This document shows, piece after piece, positions 14,981 to 22,126 of a stretch of 22,149 bases of DNA. Made by a program: the position numbers and the translations under genes. Location of the stretch: positions 1 to 22,149 of the forward strand of contig CABSNA010000008.1 in the NCBI GenBank assembly GCA_902478865.1, given 5' to 3'. Origin of the DNA: an uncultured Collinsella sp. GTDB lineage: Bacteria; Actinomycetota; Coriobacteriia; Coriobacteriales; Coriobacteriaceae. Each line of letters opens with the position of its first letter. The first letter of the stretch is position 1. Under the pieces are notes generated by a model that searched no databases, was not told the origin of the DNA, and worked only from the letters and a program-made list of their open reading frames with translations.

Positions 14981-15580
14981 ATGTTCAACATCGTGCTGTA
15001 TGCGCCCGAGATTCCGGCCAATACGGGCAATATCGGCCGTACCTGCGTGGTCACCGGCGCCCGTCTGCATCTGGTGGAGCCACTGGGCTTTTCGCTCGAC
15101 GACAAGACGGTACGTCGCGCCGGCCTGGGCTACTGGCAAAACCTGGACGTGACCACCTATGCCAGCTGGGAGGATTTCCTTGCGCGCAATGGTCTCTCCC
15201 CTGCCGACGAACGCCTGCATCTGCTGACCAAAAAGGCACGCCGCACCTATGCGCAGAGTGCCTACCGCGATGGCGACTACTTGGTCTTTGGCAGCGAGAG
15301 CTCGGGCATTCCCGAGCCACTGCTTGCCGCGGCGCCCGAGCGCTGCGAGCGCATCCCCATGCTGCGCGATTGCGACTCACTCGATAACGCCGAGGCTTGG
15401 GAAGCCCACGAAGAATCGCTGGGGCATACCGAGGACAGCCACGAGGCCATCCTCCAGCAGGATATCTGCGGCAACTTCATCAATCCGGACGACTACCGCA
15501 TCAGCGCCCTCAACCTATCCAACAGCGCCGCCATTGTCCTCTACGAAGCTCTGCGCCAAACAGGCTTTCCGGGAATGTAA
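14981..15580 (+). CDS. trmL: tRNA (cytidine/uridine-34 2'-O)-methyltransferase TrmL, with an insertion
   Basis: SPOUT-class methyltransferase that 2'-O-methylates the wobble base of leucine tRNAs using S-adenosylmethionine; the fold is an alpha/beta trefoil knot acting as a dimer. Motif 1 is NTGNIGRTC (14-22), motif 2 VFGSESSGIP (102-111) and motif 3 LNLSNSAAIVLYEALRQ (177-193). Length is 199 residues against about 155-170 for typical TrmL. The extra residues lie between RIPM (124-127) and the motif 3 strand: an acidic stretch LRDCDSLDNAEAW through FINPDDYRIS replaces the usual short RIPM-to-LNLSNS connection. The ATG at 14981 has AAGGAG directly upstream. It is monocistronic, with a terminator on each side. 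The family is certain; the effect of the insertion is unknown. Confidence 0.92.
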   Translation: MFNIVLYAPEIPANTGNIGRTCVVTGARLHLVEPLGFSLDDKTVRRAGLGYWQNLDVTTYASWEDFLARNGLSPADERLHLLTKKARRTYAQSAYRDGDYLVFGSESSGIPEPLLAAAPERCERIPMLRDCDSLDNAEAWEAHEESLGHTEDSHEAILQQDICGNFINPDDYRISALNLSNSAAIVLYEALRQTGFPGM

Positions 15581-15585
15581 CAAAC

Positions 15586-15621
15586 CTGCCATTAGGGACG
15601 GGGTAGAAATGGCAGTTTTTT
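15586..15621 (+). terminator. Rho-independent terminator after trmL
   Basis: An 8-bp perfect stem CTGCCATT (15586-15593) with AATGGCAG (15608-15615), a 14-base G-rich loop and a run of six T. It begins five bases after the trmL stop codon. Confidence 0.85.
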
Positions 15622-15652
15622 AAACCCTCTAGCTCTTGACAAGCTGGTTTTG

Positions 15653-15695
15653 GCATCAATGAGGCAAAGGGGCTGTCCCTTTGCCTCATTGATGC
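15653..15695. repeat. Palindromic repeat, copy 1 (upstream of AAA ATPase 1)
   Basis: A perfect 19-bp inverted repeat: GCATCAATGAGGCAAAGGG (15653-15671), five-base spacer GCTGT, and its exact complement (15677-15695). Bases 15654-15683 recur identically at 16878-16907, on the other side of the ATPase gene, in the same orientation. There is no T-run, so it is an interspersed palindromic element, not an intrinsic terminator. It sits directly downstream of the trmL terminator. Confidence 0.92.
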
Positions 15696-15775
15696 TCTAA
15701 ATAACGAACCATTGCTTTTAATCAGAATTAACTAAAATAAAATGAAATTAAACGGCGATGTGAAAGGAGAGCTTT
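15696..15775 (+). promoter_or_regulatory. AT-rich promoter region of AAA ATPase 1
   Basis: About 60 bases that are far richer in A and T than the rest of the window separate the palindrome from the ATPase gene. TTGCTT (15712-15717) and TAAAAT (15733-15738), 15 bases apart, are a weak candidate promoter. AAAGGAGA at 15763-15770 is the ribosome binding site for the GTG start at 15776. Confidence 0.4.
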
Positions 15776-16876
15776 GTGAAATATCTCGAGAACCCGTTTA
15801 CCCCCAGTTTTGGTGAGGTTCCTGCCCATCTCGCTGGCAGACAACAGATTATTCGGGATTTGGACCGTGCCTTCTTGAGCCAGCGCAGGCGCCCAGAATT
15901 GACCTCGATTTTCTCAGGCGCGCGTGGAACCGGTAAAACCGCTCTCATGTCGTCGCTCGCGACAAGGGCGGAATCCCACGGCTGGATAGCCGTAAAGACG
16001 ACCGCGCTCTCGGGAATGCTTGAGGAAATCGAGTTCGGGGCGAAACGTGCTGCCGGCCATCTCATCGACCCGTCTAACAACTTCGAAGTCACTGGGCTTG
16101 GAATTGCACCGCTCGGCAGCATTGAGGTCAATCGCGTTCACGATGCCTCAACCTGGCGCTATCGCATGAGCGACATCATCGACCAGCTCAACGAGGCGGG
16201 CACCGGTCTGCTCGTCACGGTTGACGAGGTGGACCCGACACTCGACGAGATGATTCAGCTCGCAGCGACGTATCAGCACTTTGTGACCGATGGAAAACGC
16301 GTCGCACTGCTCATGGCGGGACTTCCCAACAACGTCTCGACGTTGCTGAACCACAAGACGGTCTCGTTCCTTCGCCGCGCCCAACAATATCATCTGGGTC
16401 GCATTGCCGACTATGACGTACGCGAGGCCTTGATTCGCACGATCCAGGAAAACGATCGCCTGGCAGATGCCGAGGGAATCGATAGAGCCGTTCGCTCGAT
16501 CTCTGGTTTTCCCTTCCTATTGCAACTCGTAGGCTACCGTGCCTGGGATCTCACAAGCGATTCGAAGGAAATCTCGTCGCGCGACTTTGACCTGGGAATC
16601 AAAATCGCGCGCGACGAGATGGACGACCGAATCCTCGCGGCAACCTATCGGGAACTCACTGCAGAGGACAAGCGATTCCTCATCGCCATGCTCGATGACG
16701 AGGAAGAGTCCACCACCGCTGACCTTGTCGAGCGCCTTAAGCGTTCGCCACAGCAGGTCTCCCGCTACCGACGCCGCATGATAGATGCCGGCATCATCGG
16801 GGAACGAGGACGAGGGCTCGTCGCATTTGAATTGCCATTCTTCCGCGACTATCTCGCGGCTCAATGCGTGAAATAG
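15776..16876 (+). CDS. AAA/STAND-type ATPase with C-terminal winged helix (paralogue 1)
   Basis: A 366-residue P-loop ATPase of the Orc1/Cdc6- and ATPase_2-like group that begins with an NPF(T)P...GR signature (NPFTPSFGEVPAHLAGR, 6-22). Walker A is GARGTGKT (48-55), and Walker B is LLVTVDEVD with Asp150-Glu151. A sensor-1-like LLMAGLPNN (178-186) and FLRRAQQ (199-205), with candidate arginine fingers, follow, then a helical lid with LQLVGYRAW. The C-terminal 70 residues (about 296-360) look like a winged helix: STTADLVERLKRSPQQVSRY and then DAGIIGERGRGLVAFELP. No membrane segment. The GTG start at 15776 has AAAGGAGA 5 bases upstream. It stands alone, bracketed by two copies of a palindromic repeat, and converges on the UvrA-like gene. 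A related protein lies 2.5 kb away. Function unknown; DNA binding is inferred from fold. Confidence 0.82.
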   Translation: MKYLENPFTPSFGEVPAHLAGRQQIIRDLDRAFLSQRRRPELTSIFSGARGTGKTALMSSLATRAESHGWIAVKTTALSGMLEEIEFGAKRAAGHLIDPSNNFEVTGLGIAPLGSIEVNRVHDASTWRYRMSDIIDQLNEAGTGLLVTVDEVDPTLDEMIQLAATYQHFVTDGKRVALLMAGLPNNVSTLLNHKTVSFLRRAQQYHLGRIADYDVREALIRTIQENDRLADAEGIDRAVRSISGFPFLLQLVGYRAWDLTSDSKEISSRDFDLGIKIARDEMDDRILAATYRELTAEDKRFLIAMLDDEEESTTADLVERLKRSPQQVSRYRRRMIDAGIIGERGRGLVAFELPFFRDYLAAQCVK

Positions 16877-16916
16877 ACATCAATGAGGCAAAGGGGCTGT
16901 CCCTTTGTCACATTGG
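16877..16916. repeat. Palindromic repeat, copy 2 (between convergent AAA ATPase 1 and UvrA-like genes)
   Basis: This element fills the whole 40-base gap between the two convergent stop codons. Bases 16878-16907 are identical to 15654-15683 of copy 1. Its arms CAATGAGGCAAAGGG (16881-16895) and CCCTTTGTCACATTG (16901-16915) pair with two mismatches, because the right arm differs from copy 1. The right arm's complement contains TGACAAAGGG, also found in the third element at 20613. No T-run is present. Confidence 0.9.
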
Positions 16917-19430
16917 CTATAGATAGCGGCCGGTAATGCTCTTGGAGCAGGCTGCGATGTCGCCCGGCGTGCCGGCGCCGGCGATTTGCCCGCCGGCGTC
17001 GCCACCGCCCGGGCCCATGTCGATCACGTAATCGGCGTTACGGATAAGGTCGAGATCGTGCTCGATCACGATAACCGTGGCGCCTTTGGCAACAAGGCCG
17101 TCGAACACACTCAGCAACACCTGAACATCGAGCGGATGTAGGCCGATCGTGGGCTCGTCGAATACGAATACGGCATCGTCCTGCACGCGGCCCATCTCGC
17201 TCGCGAGCTTAAGGCGCTGAGCCTCGCCGCCCGAGAGCGCCGGTGTGGGCTCGCCGAGCGTGAGATAGCCCAAGCCCAGGTCGTGCAAGGTCTGCAAGCG
17301 CGTCTGAACCTTCTTGAGTCCCACCGTGGCGTCGAGGGCCTCGTCCACACTCATGTCCATGAGCTGCGGCAACGTAAGCAGACTCCCGTCCTTGCCCTCA
17401 CGATGGATATGCGAAGCCGCGTCCGCATAACGCGAACCGCGACATGCCGGGCAGACGATCTCGACGTCGGGCAAAAACTGCACGTCGAGCGATATCGAGC
17501 CCGTGCCGTCGCACGTAGGGCAGCGCAAGGCGCCGGTGTTGTAGCTAAAGGCGCCCGCCTTGTAGCCAGCTGCCTTAGCCTCGGGCGTACGGGCAAAGGC
17601 GCGGCGCAGCTCGTCATGGATGTCGGCATAAGTTGCCACCGTCGAGCGAACATTGGCGCCAATGGGCGTAGCGTCAATCAGGTTGGCGCGGGCAATGCCT
17701 TCGGCATCGATCCAGCGCACATGGCGTGGCAAGCGCTCGCCAGCTGCCTGCGCCTTAAGCGCCGGGATGAGCGTCTCGAGCACGAGCGTCGTCTTGCCCG
17801 AACCCGAAACGCCCGTCACCGCGACGAGACGGCCGCGTGGGATATCGACTTCAAGCGGCTTGACGGTATGGATAGCATTGGTCGCCATGCAGATATGGCC
17901 CTGGTCGAACATTTCCTCGTCAGTCACCTGTGGGCGCAAACGCTTGGGCTCGGCGCGCAAAAACGGCGCGATGCGACTGCCCTGCGATTGTTCGACCTCG
18001 TCTACCGTACCAGCGGCGATCACGTTGCCACCGCCCGCTCCGGCAACGGGGCCCATCTCGACCAGGTAGTCGGCTTCCGCCAGTACGCGCGTATCGTGGT
18101 CGACAACGACCACGGTGTTGCCGTCATCCACCAGATCGCGCATCACGCCTACCAGGCCGTCGACATTGGCAGGATGCAAGCCAATCGAAGGCTCGTCCAG
18201 CACATAAAGCACACCCGTCGATCGATTGCGCACCACGCGGGCGAGTTGCACGCGCTGGCGCTCACCCGTGGAGAGCGTGGCACCGGCGCGGTCGAGTGAA
18301 AGGTAATCAAGGCCCAGGTCGACCAGACGACGGGCCGCACCCAAAAACGAATCGCAGATATCCGTCGCCATGGGCCGCATCTCGACCGGCAAGGATGCGG
18401 GCACGCCACGCACCCACTCAATCGCCTCGCCCAGCGTCATGGCCGCCGCCTGCGCCAGATTGATACCGCGCACTTGGGGCTGGCACGCAGCCTCGGAAAG
18501 ACGCGTGCCACCACAGTCACGGCATGCTCCCTCGCGCAAAAAGCGCGCAACGCGTTTTAAGCCCTTATCGTCCTTAACCTTGGCGAGCGCATTCTCGACG
18601 GTATAGACGGCGTTGTAATAGGTAAAGTCGAGCGGCGTAGCACCCTCGCCGTTTTTGGGAACGTAGAGAATGTGCTTCTTAACCGCTGGACCATGGAACA
18701 CGATGTCGCGCTCTTGAGGCGTGAGCTGGTTAAACGGCACGTCGGTGCGCACGCCCATCTCACCTGCCACCTGCTTCATCAGATCCCACATGAGCGTACC
18801 CCAGGGAAGCACCGCGCCTTCGTTGATGGTCTTTGACTCGTCGGGCACCAGACTCGCCTCGTCCACCTCGCGCATGACACCAGTGCCGCCGCAGGTAGAG
18901 CACGCGCCGCCGCTGTTAAAGGCAAGGTCCTCGGCACCCGGCGCGTAGAACTCGCGGCCGCATGCGGGGCACGTGAGCGATAGGCCAGCAGCAACGTTAA
19001 GGCTCGGCTCCACGCGCGCCCCGCAGTGCGGGCACACGTGATGGGCACAACGGCTAAAGAGCAGACGCAGGCTATTGTTGAGCTCGGTCATGGTGCCAAA
19101 GGTCGAGCGCACGCCCGGTACGCTCGGACGCTGGTGCAGCGCGAGCGCCGCCGGCACGTGCAAGACCTCATCCACCTGGGCATGTTCGGCCTGCGTCAGA
19201 CGACGGCGAGTATAGGTGCTGAGCGCCTCCAGGTAACGGCGCGAGCCCTCGGCATAAAGAACCCCCAGCGCCAGCGAACTCTTGCCCGAACCCGACACGC
19301 CGGCAATGCCCACAAGCTTTCCCAGCGGAATATCGATATCGATGTCTTTAAGGTTATGAACGCGCGCGCCACGCACCTCGATAGCCTGCGGGCTCATCTT
19401 CTGTTCCGTCACCTTTATCACCCTACTCAT
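16917..19430 (-). CDS. UvrA-like double-ABC ATPase lacking the UvrB-binding domain (class II UvrA)
   Basis: An 837-residue member of the UvrA branch of ABC ATPases. Two nucleotide-binding modules are intact: Walker A GVSGSGKS (44-51) and GVSGSGKT (540-547), signatures LSTGE (386-390) and LSGGE (732-736), and Walker B LDEP (411-414) and FDEP (757-760). Zinc fingers are Cys133/136/154/157, further CxxC pairs at 177/180 and 303/306, and Cys637/640/660/663. True UvrA is about 940 residues. Here the sequence passes almost directly from the first zinc finger to the GACSTCGGTG segment, so the UvrB-interaction domain is missing, as in UvrA2/DrrC-type proteins linked to DNA damage or drug tolerance. 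The ATG at 19430 overlaps the stop of AAA ATPase 2 by eight bases (ATGAGTAG), indicating coupling. An ATG at 19397 is a possible alternative. Its binding partner and lesion are unknown. Confidence 0.9.
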   Translation of the reverse strand: MSRVIKVTEQKMSPQAIEVRGARVHNLKDIDIDIPLGKLVGIAGVSGSGKSSLALGVLYAEGSRRYLEALSTYTRRRLTQAEHAQVDEVLHVPAALALHQRPSVPGVRSTFGTMTELNNSLRLLFSRCAHHVCPHCGARVEPSLNVAAGLSLTCPACGREFYAPGAEDLAFNSGGACSTCGGTGVMREVDEASLVPDESKTINEGAVLPWGTLMWDLMKQVAGEMGVRTDVPFNQLTPQERDIVFHGPAVKKHILYVPKNGEGATPLDFTYYNAVYTVENALAKVKDDKGLKRVARFLREGACRDCGGTRLSEAACQPQVRGINLAQAAAMTLGEAIEWVRGVPASLPVEMRPMATDICDSFLGAARRLVDLGLDYLSLDRAGATLSTGERQRVQLARVVRNRSTGVLYVLDEPSIGLHPANVDGLVGVMRDLVDDGNTVVVVDHDTRVLAEADYLVEMGPVAGAGGGNVIAAGTVDEVEQSQGSRIAPFLRAEPKRLRPQVTDEEMFDQGHICMATNAIHTVKPLEVDIPRGRLVAVTGVSGSGKTTLVLETLIPALKAQAAGERLPRHVRWIDAEGIARANLIDATPIGANVRSTVATYADIHDELRRAFARTPEAKAAGYKAGAFSYNTGALRCPTCDGTGSISLDVQFLPDVEIVCPACRGSRYADAASHIHREGKDGSLLTLPQLMDMSVDEALDATVGLKKVQTRLQTLHDLGLGYLTLGEPTPALSGGEAQRLKLASEMGRVQDDAVFVFDEPTIGLHPLDVQVLLSVFDGLVAKGATVIVIEHDLDLIRNADYVIDMGPGGGDAGGQIAGAGTPGDIAACSKSITGRYL

Positions 19431-20541
19431 GCCATAAAACTCGATCGCGAATGTACGCGCCCAGCATGGGCACGGTAAACCGGACGAGGCCGTATCCGGC
19501 AGCCTCGATGACGCGCTCGCGAATCAGGCTTGCGCGATATTTACTCGCCCAGCTCTGGGTACGATCACAACGCTCAATGATATCCGCCATGCGCGTCGGT
19601 TCGCCCTCGTCAACCGCCATAGCCTCGATAAAAAGGCGCTGTGGACTGCGCAGCCCGTAATACAGGGGCGCGTCAACCGCTTCGTAGAACTCGGAGACGG
19701 CATCCGCATGGCCATCCTCGACATCGCGCCTTTCGATGACCTGCGAGCCGCGTCGAACAGCAGACCGCCACATGTAATAGCCCACCAGCTGAACCATGTA
19801 GGGATGCCCCATGCTCTTGTGTGCCGCAAGGTCCGCCGTCTCCGCGTCAACGTGAAGACCAGCGTCTTTGACCGTCTGGATATATGAATCGCGCACCTTG
19901 GGCAAAGAGATCGCCCCCAACGTACGCTGCTGGGCACGCCGCAAAAACGTCACGCTCGGCTCTTCGAGCAGATCGTCAACCATACTGGGTAAGCCGGCGA
20001 ACACCAGCGCAAGACCGCGCTGGTCGCTATCGGACAAGCCCGTGGCATCCTGGTCTCCGAGCACCTGCTGATAGAGAACGGCAAGAGCCGCCAGTTCCTC
20101 GATAGACGCAGATTGCGCCTCGTCAATCGCAAACAGTATGCCCTTGCCTGGACCGAGCTTCTTGAGGCGCTCGTTGACCAGCCCTCGTAACGTCTCGCCC
20201 TTTGCTCGCGCCGCCTCGACCGACATCCGGCCAAACGACGACCCGAACTCCATTGACGTCACAACGGGTTTATTCGAGCGAAGCGCGTCGGCTAAGCGGT
20301 CGCATAAGCCAAGCGAAGCGGAATCAGAGATAACCGACCATCCGCGCTCGCTGGCTAGACGTTGCAGCTCCCGCAGGAGAACCGTCTTGCCGCAGCCGCG
20401 GTTTCCCGTAATGAGCATGAGCCTACCCGGCGCTCCGGCGCCGTTGTCGAGTCCTTCCTCGAAATCTTCGATGACCGACTCTCGACCGATGAGCATCGGA
20501 GGCCGCTTGCCGGCAGTGGGCTTAAAGGGATTTGGATTCAT
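19423..20541 (-). CDS. AAA/STAND-type ATPase with C-terminal winged helix (paralogue 2)
   Basis: A 372-residue P-loop ATPase related to the protein at 15776-16876. It opens with NPFKPTAGKRPPMLIGR (4-20), has Walker A GNRGCGKT (46-53), Walker B ILFAIDEAQ with Asp140-Glu141, sensor-like FAGLPSMVDD (181-190), FLRRAQQ (199-205) and YMVQLVGYYMW (248-258). FLRRAQQ falls at exactly the same residue numbers in both proteins. The C-terminal part (about 297-365) looks like a winged helix: RLFIEAMAVDEGEPTRMADI, then RASLIRERVIEAAGYGLVRF. The ATG at 20541 has GAGGAG six bases upstream. It forms an operon with the downstream UvrA-like gene (eight-base overlap). Upstream is a good promoter built of two direct repeats. 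Function unknown; it may recruit or regulate the UvrA-like protein, by analogy with ATPase loaders, but this is inference. Confidence 0.82.
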   Translation of the reverse strand: MNPNPFKPTAGKRPPMLIGRESVIEDFEEGLDNGAGAPGRLMLITGNRGCGKTVLLRELQRLASERGWSVISDSASLGLCDRLADALRSNKPVVTSMEFGSSFGRMSVEAARAKGETLRGLVNERLKKLGPGKGILFAIDEAQSASIEELAALAVLYQQVLGDQDATGLSDSDQRGLALVFAGLPSMVDDLLEEPSVTFLRRAQQRTLGAISLPKVRDSYIQTVKDAGLHVDAETADLAAHKSMGHPYMVQLVGYYMWRSAVRRGSQVIERRDVEDGHADAVSEFYEAVDAPLYYGLRSPQRLFIEAMAVDEGEPTRMADIIERCDRTQSWASKYRASLIRERVIEAAGYGLVRFTVPMLGAYIRDRVLWHE

Positions 20542-20574
20542 GTCGGACTCCTCGGATTGGCAAACCCTGCCTAT

Positions 20575-20606
20575 AGTTATACCAACTTACACCGAGTTAT
20601 ACCAAC
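20575..20606 (-). promoter_or_regulatory. Promoter of the AAA ATPase 2-UvrA-like operon, made of two 12-bp direct repeats
   Basis: AGTTATACCAAC occurs at 20575-20586 and again at 20595-20606, exactly 20 bases apart (two helical turns). Read on the minus strand, TTGGTA (20605-20600) forms a -35 and TATAAC (20581-20576) a -10, with 18-base spacing, matching four and five consensus bases. The start codon lies 34 bases downstream of the -10. Because the repeat period and the promoter coincide, the repeats could be a two-site operator, or simply a duplicated promoter. Confidence 0.6.
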
Positions 20607-20610
20607 AGCG

Positions 20611-20639
20611 GGTGACAAAGGGGCTGTCCTTCTATCACC
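20611..20639. repeat. Degenerate relative of the palindromic repeat (third copy)
   Basis: GGTGA (20611-20615) and TCACC (20635-20639) close an imperfect hairpin around CAAAGGGGCTGTCC (20616-20629). That 14-base core is identical to part of copies 1 and 2 (for example 15665-15678). Its right arm includes the stop codon of the TetM-like gene. It lies just upstream of the promoter of AAA ATPase 2. No T-run is present. Confidence 0.7.
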
Positions 20640-22126
20640 TATGGCAGAAGAACTCCGCGTCTGCTGCTCGCCAGGGGCGGAAGGTGGCGGGATCGACCTT
20701 TACGTGAGCTGCGGCGGGTACGTCGTACCATTTGACCGTGTAGCCGGCGCCGTGAGAGCAAAAGACCGAGTCGGGCGTGTTGGGCAGATCGGCCTCGGGC
20801 TCATAGGCGGCCGTCTCGATTACGCACTCGGCATCATGACAAACCGCATAGCCGGCAAACTCTAGGTACAGATGACCGCGACCGCTCGTGTAGGCAGCCA
20901 CCTCCAGCGCGTAATCCTGTACCTCAGATGCCGGCACGCGACCCACAAGCTTCGCCCGGTCTCCCGCCATCGTCGGCGGCTCGTACTCGGCACCCATACG
21001 CGTGGCATCCGAGAGCGCCCGACCCACGCACTCCCCCGGCACCTCGAGCTCAAAGCGATACCACGGCTCCAACAGCACCGCCGCGCCGGCCTCGCGCGCC
21101 TGCATCAAACCCTGGCGAATCGCGCGGTACGTGGCCTGGCGAAAATCGCCGCCCTCGGTATGTTTGGCATGCGCACGGCCACCCGTGAGCGTAATGCGCA
21201 CATCGGTGATGGGCGAGCCGGTCAGCACGCCCAGGTGATCGCGCTCCATGGCGTTGGTGAGCGCCAGACGTTGCCAGTTAAGATCGAGCTCATCGGTCGA
21301 GGTCACGGTGCCAAACTGCACGCCCGAACCCGCTGGCAACGGCTCCAGACGCAGATGCACCTCGGCATAGTGGCGCAGTGGCTCAAAGTGGCCCACGCCC
21401 TCGACCGGCTGCGAAATGGTCTCCTTATAGAGGATGCCGCCGGGCTCAAACGCAATCGAAAGACCGAAGCGATCGGCCAGCACCCGCTGCACGACCTCGA
21501 GCTGCACCGCCCCCATGAGCTGCAGATGTATTTGTTCAAGATGCGTATTCCAGTTTACGCCGAGCATGGGATCCTCGTCCGCCAGCTCAGTCAGTGCTTT
21601 GAACACCGTATGGACATCGTGCTCGTTCGGCAGCACCGTATAGGTGAGGACCGGCGCAATGACGGGCGCATCGCCCGCGGGCTCCGCGCCCAGGGCGTCC
21701 CCTGGGCGAACGTGCGCAAGACCCGTCACGGCGCAGATGCCACCAGCGGCAACTTCCTGGGCAAGCTCGTATTTCTCGCCGTTATAGATGCGCACCTGGT
21801 CGATCTTTTGCTCCCAAGTGGAGGCGCCAGAGCATCCCTCGACAACTTGCTTTGCACGCAGCACACCGCCCGTCACCTTGACCCAGGTAAGACGCTCGCC
21901 ACGGTCTCCACGACTCACGCGGTAGACACGCGCGGCGAACTCCTGAGGCCATGTTCGCTCGCGCATCAGAGCGCATATGCCGTCGAGTAGCTCTGCCACA
22001 CCCTGGTCCTTGAGCGCCGAGCCCGCAAAGCAGGGAAACAACTTTCGCTCTGCGACCAGCCGCAAAAGCGTGGCAGTCGAAAGCTCCCCTGCGTCGAGAA
22101 ACTCGTCGAGAGCCGCTTCATCCAAC
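20635..22126 (-). CDS. TetM/EF-G-like translation factor GTPase, N-terminus missing at contig end
   Basis: The C-terminal 497 residues of a ribosomal-protection/EF-G-family protein (TetM is 639 residues). The visible part starts just before G5 (LFPCFAGSALK). G1-G4 lie beyond the contig end. Domain II (ARVYRVSRGDRGERLTWVKV and on), domain III (HTVFKALTELADEDPMLGV, LMGAVQLEVVQRVL), domain IV (VEGVGHFEPLRHYAEVHLRL, DFRQATYRAIRQGLM, LEPWYRFELEVP) and domain V (VAAYTSGRGHLYLEFAGY) follow. The tail TPDSVFCSHGAGYTVKWYDV is typical of chromosomal TetM-like factors of Firmicutes and Actinobacteria whose role is not established, so tetracycline resistance should not be assumed. The apparent start MCIRDR at 22143 is translated adaptor sequence, not biology. 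Its stop codon lies within a palindromic repeat. Confidence 0.88.

Noticed and set aside
15636..15641. Consensus -35 TTGACA after trmL
   Set aside because: No -10 at 16-18 bases; that position is inside the palindromic repeat. It may be a chance hit or a promoter broken by the repeat.
15653..16916. CRISPR-like repeat pair
   Set aside because: Only two near-identical copies, 1.2 kb apart and separated by a gene; no regular spacers and no cas genes.
20872..21990. 372-codon open frame on the plus strand
   Set aside because: Antisense to the TetM-like gene, rich in Arg and His as shadow frames are, with no family resemblance.
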